Notes under the pieces: model-generated
What the model was told of the DNA's origin: nothing
Databases searched by the model: none
Seen by the model: the letters and a program-made list of their open reading frames with translations, nothing else
Source of the DNA: Symsagittifera roscoffensis
Taxonomy: Eukaryota; Xenacoelomorpha; Acoela; Convolutidae
Direction: 5' to 3'
Length of the DNA: 64,000 nucleotides
Assembly (NCBI RefSeq): GCF_963678635.1
Contig: NC_087065.1
Coordinates: 4,446,020 to 4,510,019, forward strand
Part shown: positions 36,300 to 47,500 of the stretch, one piece after another
Layout: the number at the start of each line of letters is the position of its first letter
Position numbering within the stretch: position 1 is the first letter of the stretch
Position numbers and translations under genes: made by a program

Positions 36300-38400
36300 C
36301 CATGCACCGTATCTGCAAGAACGACACGCACCTGAGAGCTCACTTGGCAACAGATCAGTTCTTCACGGTTCTCGCTCTCTTGTCAGTAGATGTTGAAAAA
36401 GAAAGCACAATCTGAATTCTCGTTGTTTCGACGGATCAAAGTTTTACAGAGCGATGTGAAAGTCAGTTATTTTTGAACGAACAACTAATGGTTGTTCGAT
36501 CGAAATAGTAGTTTCTAATGTTTTAAAGACTGGCAATTGTTTGGTTATCATTATTGAATAAGATATTTTTATTGTTTTTTTTTCTGAATGGAGAATTTTG
36601 TGTAAAAACAGAAGTTCCTTTTTGCCAATAAATCAGATGGGTTTCCTAAAACATTTAGGAATTTACAAAATTTACGCAAAAAAAATTGACGGTCAAATTA
36701 TTAATTTAAAAATTATTTCCAAAAAAATTGAAAAAAATCTGCACTCGATTCTTGTTTCAATCAATTGAAGCAAAATAATTGATCGTGGTTTTTTTTTCAA
36801 TTTACAACTCAAACTTCATCACTTGTTTTTTTCAACACTTCGACACAAATTGGCTGTCTCCAAAAATTATATATTATCTAGATTTTATCCACCAAAAATG
36901 GGAATCAATTTTCCTGGTATAATAGCTGTAATAAAAACCATAATAATAATTGAAACAATCATATTAATAAACATAATAATTGTAATGATAATTGTTGTTA
37001 CTGCGATTGGCAGAGGATCTATGAAAGACTATCCAGCCTGTCTAAGCATAATCCGTTTCCGTTTTTATTTCCCAACATTCCCTTAGTTGACGAAAATGGC
37101 CAATTATGTAAGATCCTGTAAAATTCTTGCAAGATTCCGGCAGAAAACTGCATTCTCCTGCAAGAATCTTACAAGAGACCCCAGTCAAAACTAATCACTC
37201 TTGCATGAATCTGGATCCAGATTGACTTGATTCGTTTATCGAAAACCCTTTTTTTCGCAATTCAAAGTCGTTATGCTTTTGCGTCAAGAGCGTTCACGTG
37301 GTAGAAATATTGCAACCGAAATGAGGTCAAGTGAGAGCACGTCCTCGCTCATTATCATGGCAGGGGATCAATCATACAATCTGACGATCATAAAATGAGC
37401 GCCTTACCATGTCTGCTAAGTTCTTCATGAGGTTGGAAGAGTTAAATGACTAAGAGAATTAAAACGCTAGCAAACATTACTAAAACGCTCAAACTGAACG
37501 CTAGCGGACATGACATACATCACAACTTTAGTTGTCCAATGAAGCCAACTATTTAAAATTGACGACAAACCAAAAACTTCGCAGAAGTTGCAAATAGCTC
37601 AACTTAGTACCAGAAAGGGTGCACACTCCGTTCTATGCAGTTTCTGTTGGTTCTTCGCGCTAACTGAAATTTGATCTCTTGATCCAGGCGCGGAAATTGG
37701 CAATTTTCGGAACAAACACTGCTCCTTCGGAAGAGTTACACTCAGAGCTGGAAAAAGGAGGCTACCCAGCGCTTTCATTTTATTAGTGATTTAATTCTCA
37801 ACACTAAGTGCCTCAGTCTTGATTTAATTGGTTCGAGAGTTCGGAAAATTAATACTATCGACTTAAGATTGGTCTTAGGAGCTGCGTCCGACATTTTTAA
37901 AATCCCCTTTCGCGTTAAGATCTTGGATCCGCGTCTATTTCTGAAAATGTACCACAAAGCTAACTCCATAAAGTTCGATTTTTTAAAACAGAAACCACGT
38001 TTATCTAGTTCAATTCTATTAAAAATAGCTTCGAGTCGATGCTCATCTGAAAAAAAAAATAATTACAATTGGAGATTGAATTTATCACAAATATAGACTT
38101 TGATTCAAATTGGTTTATTAGGATATGATTTGGATGAGTGATACGAAATAGAAACAAAGTAACAACCATTTTTCCGCTCGTCAAAACAAACTCTCTTTGC
38201 TAACCATAAAATAAGTTCATTTAGTGGTTATTTAGTTAAAAAGCTCTCATTTATTTATCTTAAAGAAAAAAATTTAATCTGATTAGATCTTTTCAAGAAT
38301 ACTTTAGGGCTTGGTGCCACTTGATTGACAACTAATATTTGACTTTGACATCCAGATTTGTGTTTTAACAAGCGGTCGGTCGTTTTCCTAGTTTATACTG
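36300..38400. other. Intergenic, no gene seen
   Basis: The two host genes converge here. Short AT-rich ORFs (for example 36,823-37,086, an ATA-repeat stretch) look like chance. A block at 37,470-37,570 (gctagcggacatgac onward) resembles one at 39,820-39,900. Confidence 0.5.
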
Positions 38401-38431
38401 AGTCCTAGAGTGAGAGGGGCTATCTATATTC

Positions 38432-38526
38432 TATTCTAGCCAGAGAATGTTCTGCTAAAGGTCTTCTGAAGGTCCTTTTCATTAACTAAATCATCGCCCC
38501 CTAGAACTGTCTGTTTTGTACTTGGA
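38432..38526. repeat. CFAP57 3'-flank block, copy 1
   Basis: About 95 bases (tagccagaga through tctgtctgttttgtactt) just downstream of the CFAP57 stop. They match 39,153-39,248 in the last CFAP57 intron with scattered differences. Confidence 0.8.
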
Positions 38527-38530
38527 AGGT

Positions 38531-38549
38531 AGAGGGGGGGGGGGGGGGG
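38531..38549. repeat. G-run next to the CFAP57 stop codon
   Basis: A run of about 17 G (C on the coding strand) lies 9 bases past the stop, in the expected 3' UTR. Similar G/C runs occur at about 45,857, 48,414, 49,668, 54,965, 57,051 and 60,891, near CFAP57 exons or in its 5' flank. Confidence 0.7.
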
Positions 38550-38557
38550 TCAGTCGT

Positions 38558-41500
38558 CTATTCTGTGGCTGTACCGGCCATTGGCGGTAGCCGGTTCCCA
38601 GAAGTGGGTCTGTGAGCCATTTGTTCCTCCATTTCATTCATCTGACCTCGCAACCTGCCGATCTCTTCTCGCTAAAATAAAACAAACAAACATAACAACA
38701 AAGATAGCCGGTTGCTCTGCAAGTAGCACGGAGTTTTCCTACGTATCTTCAAATTAGCGCCGTTTCATTTTTTTCTACTTTTTTTCTAATTTTATTGCAC
38801 AATATTTTAGTTTTTATGGAAAACTTTTTTTTAATGATTATGCGCTAAATCATTTACAAAAAAACAGTAAGATTTTTTAGCCTAAAAGTCTTTAAAAAAG
38901 TAAATTTCCATATTACGAGCGATACTCGATTGCGTTACTCGCTCGAAATTAGTTTAAATCTCAAAATTTCAAATCAGTTTTTCTCGACAATGGGACAGTT
39001 TTTTAAAAGTTTTTAGTGTCGTTCCAATCAAGACTGAAAGAGCTGTAATATGATTTATTAATTGACCCACACCGTTGATAAAATGCAGTACCTGATTTTG
39101 CAAAACAAAAAACTAAAACATACCAGAACTCTCAATGGTCAGAACAAAAATATCTACTTCTAGCCAGAGAAGATTCTGCAAAAGTTCTTCTAAAGGTCCT
39201 TTTCAATAACTAAATCCCCGCCCCTAGATCTGTCTGTTTTGTACTTTGAACTTATTCACAAAAAATGGACACTACTAAAGCATAAAAACCTCAAAATAAT
39301 TTTTGCATTTGAGCATTCATATCATTTAAAAACAGAAAAAAAACATATACATATTTTATCCAATCGTTTGAAAGTGTTTATAAAAGCTAATATGTTGGAA
39401 CTCGCTCTATTGATCCCCATATGGTACCAAGTCAAAAAGTCTTAGAACAGCGCTTTAAACTGAAGTTGCATACAAAACTGGCTGATTTTACACACCATAA
39501 ACAACAGAAAAAACAATGCAGAAACTTATCGAAAAAACTTTATCAACAAATCCTCGATCAAAGTCAGAAGAACAACAAGCTGATGACAATAAAGTTACAT
39601 CAGGTCAAAACAAGGACGCATTGAAGACAATACATAATGAAATAACAAAATCCGTTAAAAACATATTTTAAAACTGAAGGGCTCTCGCATATCGAAAATG
39701 GCTTCGCAAGAAAACAGCTTTTCCAGAAAGTGACGGCGTACTATTGCTCAACTCTGCTGTGCATCGAGCACACAATTAAATAGCTATTTGTTGAGACTAT
39801 AGAAAGACATCAAAACCAAACTCCCAAACTAAAACGCTAGTGCACATATCGCCGCTCTAGTTGTCCTACGAAGCTTATCATTTTAAATTTTTTTCGAACT
39901 TTTTTCAACTTTCTTATTTCAAAGATAAATTTCATAACTCAAAATTTCTTATAAAAATTACAATTTTTGAACAATTTTTACTTCGTTAATTGACACTTAA
40001 AACGAACTGAATGACTATTCTTATTTGCAGCAACAAACAAAAATAATAATATGTTGTATGTGTACAAATGTGTACCTATAATGTATAATGACTAACGCAA
40101 TGGTTGAGCACAAACATATGTTTTGGGCGATATAAAAACCACCGCCTTAAAAATGAGGAGAATTGTTATAGCACCGTCAGCTAATTAATGCCACACCAAA
40201 AGGGGCTATTCTCATGGGCACCGGACAGAAACGGCGAAAAACTCATGAGCGAAGAAAATGAGGAGAATTGTTATAGCGCCGTAAGATAATTAATGCCACA
40301 CCAAAAGGGGATATTCTCATGGGCGCAGGACAGAAAGGGCGAAAAACTCATGAGCGAAGAAAATGAGGAGAATTGTTATAGCGCCGTCAGCTAATTATTG
40401 CCACACCAAAAGGGGCTATTCTCATGCGCGCAGGACAGAAACGGCGAAAAACTCATGAGCGAAGAACCGAAAACAATAACAGTCGAAAATCAAATATTAT
40501 TATGAATCAATTGCCGTTCAACTAAAAGGAATTAAATGAAGCAACATTTCGGTTCTTTTATAACAAAACCCATGAAATATAAATTTGTTTCAATTCGCCG
40601 GCGATCAATGACAATTTGAAAATAGCCAAGACTTGTTAAAACTTAACAATTATTCATTCCGAAGGAGCTGTCTTTGTGCCAATATTTGTGACCATGTTTG
40701 GGGTTGAAAAGTGTGTTACCTGCATCTCTATAATGCGTTGCCCTTGCTCGTCCGTCAAAGTAGCCCCAGTGAGCATGGCCGAACTGGACCTCTTCATTCC
40801 GGCGTCACGTGCCACATCTGGCAGATTGGACCCCCCGGCCGCCGCATTCTTCTTGTTGGCTATTCCCAGCTGCGCTTCGTAGTCGTGTATCTTGGACCGA
40901 CTCATCTTCAGTTCTCGGCGCAAGTCGTTGATCTCTTTGATCAAGGTCACGTTCTCCTAAAACACCAACAACAATCTAATAATAGTAAACATAGCCAACA
41001 GACAGTTGGAAAAGAGCCAATGAACGCAAGTAAACAAAAAAAACTGTCTTGCTTTTGGGAAAAATCACAAATTTCGTTAAAAAAAAACAGATGGCCTTAC
41101 AGCTTTTTGAATTTCTAGAACAATTTATGATAGGTGCTTTTCGATAAAAATAACCCATTTGAGAAAGTTAGATTAATTAGTAAGTTACTTATTTCGCTGG
41201 GATATCTGTTAATTGAAATCCACTTTTATAATTAGAGTCGATCACGTACTAAATTTGAGACTTTTCCTGGAAAAAAAAATTATCACGACGTATATGTAAA
41301 AATTATCACGACTACTTTCATCGACTCTTAATAAAAATTAGACTTTATTCCGAATCATTGAGGCTTCTTTCTGTTTGTTCGCAATAATTAAGGTTAGTGG
41401 CGCGGTGGCGAAGTGGTCATATCTCCGCCTCTCATTCGAAAGGACGGGTGTTTGAGACTCACCCAGATCCGTGCTCTTTGCTTGAGGGTAAGGCAACATT

Positions 41501-44500
41501 ACCCAGCCCAGAAATATATTCAAAAAAGTATGTAATTGTTGAAAAGGGGCGCAAAAGCGGTTCTCCGAGAAGCAGCTTAACAGCTCGTATGTTGGTCCTT
41601 AATCTTGTGGATAAATCGTCTTAGAAATTTTCTAGGAACCGTTTTTGCTTATTGAATGATTCCTGACGTTAAATCTTCCAGATCTCCCAATGTGAACAAA
41701 CAAACAGCAAAATCTCACGAAATGTGCTTGATGTTCTACAGATTTTCTTTTGGAACTCTTTCTTCAAACTAATAGCAATCGAAGCTTAATTTTTAAATTC
41801 AACTGAATAACTGTCGGAGATTCATATTGCACTAGAATAGTTTTTGACGTATCTGTAAAATGACAGAAAATTGCAGTTAGACTTGCCTCACCATAAAAGA
41901 AAAGCCAGTTTTGTAATATCAGTAGATATAACACCTGACAATTTTTAAACTTTAGACAACTGACACACTGTAGTTACGAAAATTATCATAATCCAAATAC
42001 TAATGAGGTGAACGTCCTTGAACTATTCGACTAGCCTGCATGATGCGGACGTTGTCTGCTCGGTGGATCTCGGTATCCTTGGACAGTTTCTTCCTCAAAG
42101 ACGCCACCGACCTCTCCAAGTGTTCCCTCTGTCGACTGTACTCTTTCTGGATGTCGTTCCCGTCTCCCCCGGAACCACCCTCGGACCCCTCCCCTGCGCC
42201 TCCCGATGCTCCACCCGAGTGGGACACTGTCTGGTCGGCGTACTTGACATAGAGTGCCTTGATGGAGTCCTTGAGTCTCTTGGGTTCCTGGATGAGTCCA
42301 ACTGTGTTGTGCAAATCCGCCTGGAACTGCTTGATTCTCTCATCCTTCTCACGTACCTAACACAAAAATTTCCAAAAATCATCATAAATTACAGATGATG
42401 ATAAAGTACAAAATTGAATGAAAAAAAAAAATAAATTGAATTTTAGTTTGTGGATTCGACCCACTCGCCATCCAAAGAGTCCCTCTCGGTACTTTTTCAC
42501 GACATTCACTTTCATTTTTTATAACGCTTTTAGCGCGCTAAGATATACTTAATTTAGGGGAGAGCAAGCGTCGCAAAACGATGGTTAAAACCTTCCAAAA
42601 AGTGTTCGTTTTGGTCAAAATTTTTCAAAAAGTCAAAACTTTCCAGAAAAACTTTCAAACTTTTTTTGGTCAAAAGTTTCATAAAAGTGTTTTGTGTATA
42701 ACAAACCCTGGTGCGCTGGTCTCTCATCTCGTGGTCTGTGGCCTTCAGTTTCTGCCTCAACTGTCGCTTGTCCAGGTCCAACTGCTCATTGCTCTTGCTG
42801 ATCCTCTCAAGCTCGCTCTCCATCTGCTGAATCTGCTCATTCTTCTCCTTGATCTGGGTCTCTCTGGGTTCAATGACCTTCTTCAACTCACTGATCTTGT
42901 AGTCCAACACAAACTTGAACTTCTCCAACTCCTGGTTCTTCTTCTTCAAGTCGTAGATTCTCTTTTCCTAATCACAACGTACATTTGGAGAACTGGCAAG
43001 GTGTCCGAAGTATCTCCTTTATTCTCTCGGTCATGAGTTCACTGAATCGAGGCCCACTATAAACCCTACTCAATGCTCAAGGGCGTGGTGAGGATATTTG
43101 CCATACCAGAAAATAACTATAAAAATTATCCTAACGAGAGACCAAACAGCGGTTCTTCGTAAAAAAGCTGAACAATTAGTTTTTTGGTCACTTGACTCGC
43201 TTTAAAACGGTCACAAAAGCCATTGCTTAATCATTATAAATTTTGTTTAGTTTCTGCAAATTGGAAATGATGCACTTAGATTACATGCTAAAATATTTGA
43301 AAGGTATATGCTAGTGTGAACAAAATACCATAAAAATGATGAAAGCCATAGTAACCATAAAAGGTAATGTACCTTATCTTGTATGGTCTCATCCCTCTCC
43401 TTGATTTCTTTCTTCAGTCCACTAATGTCCTTGTCTAGAGACTTAATGAGTCCATTCAACTTCTGGATGTCACTGTTTAGTTTCGTCTTATCCAAATTCA
43501 GATCGTCAATAATCTTCGCCTGGCTAGCATGCTAAACACATTAGGTCAGAAATTGAGAAAACATTCAATTTAAAAACGGGTATATTTTAATTTTAATTTC
43601 TAAACCAAAACATTGACCCACTGACGTAAGCCAATGGAGCAAAAATTCGTTGCTCTTCAATTATAATTTCTTCTCGTATCAATTTTCTGTTTTTTATCAT
43701 AACAGTTGTGAAAACTGTCTGAGATTCATGCATATTGATTTATCTGTTGTATCAATTTCAAAGCCCCAAAAATACATTTCAAAAATCGTACCTTGAGAAC
43801 CTTATGACAAAATAGACATTTTTGTGATACCAATACTGTAAAATTAATAGCAGAGGTTTATTGGTCTGTTGTTGTGAGAGACAAAGAAACCTTTTTGCGC
43901 ATAATGCCCGAGTCGTTTTTGAGTTTGAGGTTCGTTTCCTGCTCGTCTCTGAGTCGCTTCTCGTACTTGTTCTTCGTGTCCAGCATCTCCCTGTCCCCGT
44001 CCTCCTCTATCTGCTTCCTGGTCTCCTCACTCTCCCGCTGAGCCTCCTTCGCCTCCATCTGGGCCTACACACAACACAAACACACATTAACTACTCATAC
44101 AACACCATCAGAGAATATTGTTTTTTTTTGTTTTTTTTAATTAGCCCCCCGCCCAGCTCCCACCATTCAACCACCATGGGGCCTTTTTCCGTGGGGTGGA
44201 GGGAGGTTTGGGGGAGATGTAATCCAATTCGCCGCAGCCGGTCCCACCTTGAGGAGGCGGATGATACTGGGACCCTCTAACCGTGACCGAAGCGGAAATA
44301 TTGTCGCAGTAACAATCACATAACGATATGGTCGCAGTTAGTAAAAATTATTCCACTGTAACCAGGGGCGGATCTAGGATTTTCTCGAGAGGGGGGGCTA
44401 ATTTTCTCTGTCCCAAAACAGTATAAAGACTCTATTTTGACCGAAAACTTTGCGCCACAAAAAATTAGTACATATTGGCGCCGAAGACTCATTTAGAAAA

Positions 44501-47500
44501 ATTTTAGGGTTCAACGCTCTGCTGATCGAAAGGGTCATCCCATTGTACTATTTCGAGATATCCATTTTTGGTTGACGAACCCTGAAATTTTCTAAAGGCG
44601 CCTATATTTTGAAGGGGAAAAAGCGCGCGCCAAAAAACGCGATTATTTTGGTCAAAATTTTCAAAAAAGTGCCTAAAAACGCCTTTTCTGACCCGTTTTC
44701 AAAATTTTCCCAGCGGCGCGGAAAATCTGGCCGAAACAGGGTCTTTTAAGTTGCTTTGGGAGAGCTCGGAAAATCAATTCGGTGACCTAAAAAAAGTAAA
44801 AACCAAAATTTTTTGAAAAAAAAAAACCTATTATAATAAATATCTTTATTTAGAAAACTGACAAAATTGAGTTCATAATAATTATCTTGATTTAAAAAAC
44901 AAAAAAGCTTACTTCAATATTTATGCCCATTTTTAGAATAAGGCAGTATAATATTCATATCAAAACCAGTCGACGAAACTGAGGATTTTTGATGGGATGA
45001 GTTTTGACAATCTTTTATTTTTGAGAGCACTTAAACGATGATTCTTCTTATGACAGAATGTCCATTGTGCATAAAATAACATCAATCGATCGAAAATTTT
45101 CACGGTCCAATAAATCTTGAGTCCTTTCACGCTGACAGGATGTCTAAATGGTAAAATTTTTCCAGCCAATCAAAATCCTTTTAAATGTAATTGAAGTTCT
45201 GATCCAATCCTAGTCGCTTTACCTGTGCTAGTTGGGCTTCCTTCTCCTCCAGTCTCTTGGCGTAGTGTTCTGTCTGTTGGTGGAGGGCCAGAGAGTGACT
45301 CTCTTCCTGCTCCTGCAGCTGTCTCTCGTAGTCCTCCTGCATCTTCTGACTCTTCGCCTGTAGCTCCTGGTACTTTTCGTACTCCAACATCAACTTCTGG
45401 TTATTCGTGTTCTCTACATATCAATACAAAACACGCAATTACAGATATGAATTATTCTCTGAAAAGTGAATATTTCAGGTATATTCTCCTGAATATCACA
45501 ATGAATTATTATCTGAAAAATGCTCCTGAATAACATAGTGAATATACCTAAAAATGGGGCTAAATTTTTTGGATAGGTTCATTTCACCAGCTTCTGATTA
45601 TTTTGTGTTTTCGTTTATAATAAAAAACAACCCACATGATTATATAGTAAAATGACTTGGAAAGAAAACGTCAATGACTATAAGGAAGAAACCGTCAGCT
45701 AAAATTATTAATTTACAGGGTGAAAAAACGTAGAATGAAAATTAGGACAATAAGGAGTCGAAATATGCGGTTTTCCTCATATTATGTGTGGTGAGTGTGT
45801 TCTCTTGTGTGTATGTGTGTAAATCTATGGAAGTATGTTTGTGTATGTGTGTGTGGGGGGGGGGCGGTCGGCAGGGAGTGTTGATGTAAGTACCTATGTC
45901 CTGCATCTCCTTCTGGTGTTTTTCCATCATCTCCACCTGGTTCTCTTCATTCTTCCCCACTATCTGGTCCTTCTCTGTCTTGTACACCTGTGCCTTGGTC
46001 TTCTGGGCCTCAACCTCCTGCATGAAGCGGTCTGTGAGCTCTTTGATCTTGTCATTGTAGCTCATCTCTTTGATCCTCATTTGGTACTCGTTCTCCATCT
46101 TCAGCTCATCCACCCGAGTGTGCAGCTCACTCATCACAGCATTCTGCACAGAAAAAAAAACAATCACCGCATTTTGCACAGAAAAAACAATCACCGCATT
46201 CTGCACAGAAAATAACGATTACAGTAATATGTTAATTAACACCCATCATGAAGATCAACGCGTGTTCTCCTAAACCATTTGGGCTCTTTAACTTCCCTAG
46301 CTGTGGTTTTGACCAAAATAAACCTCATACATGGTAATTAAGGTCTTCATCTACAACCATGTCAAATCAAGGTCTCACACATTAAAGCTTATTTTGTTAG
46401 TTGTGAGAGAGGGCATAGTAAAAGGCGCACAATCCGACGCGTAAAGTAGCCAAAACTCAGCAGAATATTACAATCAGAGCAAAAGGTCGTCATGTTGATT
46501 CATCATAGATGATGCATAAATATTGGGTTCACAGCTCACAATTCGGTTTTTACATACTTGTGTGAATTATATAGTACCAAAATCAGCATCATCAGTCATA
46601 AGTCCCTCGTTCAGGGACAATATTCAACTCATAATCGACCAGGCAAATTTCTAGTGATTTATTTATATTAAACACAGAGGCGAAGCTGATCTTTACGTCA
46701 CTTGCAATGCAAAAATTGAATGAATAAATTTAAAAGCAGATTAAAAGACAAATCAAAAACTGAAAAAAAAACACTAAAAATTTGTTTTTCGCCCAAAAAA
46801 GTAGAATTTTTTTAAAATTGCAAAAAGCCGAAAAGATCCTGGAAAACAATTACATCCACCATAAGAAACATAACAAAAAGCTCTCGGAATGCTAGAGAAG
46901 CCGCATCTCCAAAAAATCTTTCTGCGGGAACTAAGTCGACAAAATATCTGTTTGCGTCACCAAGTGACGCGAAGATCTGTTTTTAAGCAGGGTTCTAAAT
47001 TTGTTGCAAGGCAAAAGTAAGCGAGAGCATAAACGCATATAAACTAAAGACCAAGTTGAAAATGATTGGACCAAAATCTCAATATACAACAGGTCGGTAG
47101 CCTAGAACCTATTCAAAGCGTTCAGGCTGGTCCGCCGCGGTTTCGAGCCCCCCATACTCCGACCTTTTTACAAGTAACCAAAAAAGGCTGGTGCCCAATT
47201 TGACCGTTTTTAACAGTTTTTTCGCTCTACTTCGGTTCAACAACGTTTAGGGCTGACCGTCAAAAAGTGCTATTTGTCTCAAGGAGAATCACCGGTTGTT
47301 TTGGCTAGCTTGCACCAAATTATCATAGAAAATTTGTACCAAAAAAGTTAATGTTATGCATGCGATTTATAGCACTTTTTGTTTTACTTAGTCATTACGG
47401 CAAAAAGTGTTTGTATTATCGAAAGTACGAATTGATGTTATGGTCCGAAAAATTTATATAACCATATTATTGAAAGTTATTGTCCAAAAATACGAATTGA

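Larger units (their letters stand above)
32080..36480 (+). repeat. Decayed tandem array of about 1.5-kb units carrying lectin terminal-exon relics
   Basis: Sequence resembling the end of lectin exon 9 recurs at about 32,597, 34,206 and 35,728. At 34,206 it includes the post-stop stretch (ctagcgacaa). A second marker, tgttcgttgaaa, occurs at 32,838, 34,511 and (one change) 35,980, giving spacings of about 1.67 and 1.47 kb. The larger spacing is explained by an inserted 548-base element. No copy keeps an open frame. Another piece of the unit lies before the gene end at about 30,300. Confidence 0.6.

Noticed and set aside
39239-39624. Two overlapping Lys-rich ORFs in CFAP57 intron 18
   Set aside because: AT-rich chance frames with no domain, and the first overlaps the duplicated 3'-flank block.
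41397-41475. Functional tRNA gene
   Set aside because: The acceptor stem does not pair and the T-stem has a mismatch, so it is a SINE-type relic.
42018-42398. Long plus-strand ORFs opposite CFAP57 exons (also at 42,581, 45,835, 55,146 and 57,012)
   Set aside because: Shadows of the coiled-coil and WD40 exons on the minus strand. They run past exon borders and have no protein-like conservation.
43785-43800. A 9-base microexon (GTTCTCAAG) between CFAP57 exons 14 and 15
   Set aside because: Exons 14 and 15 joined directly give the same spacing as the vertebrate protein, so no extra residues are needed.
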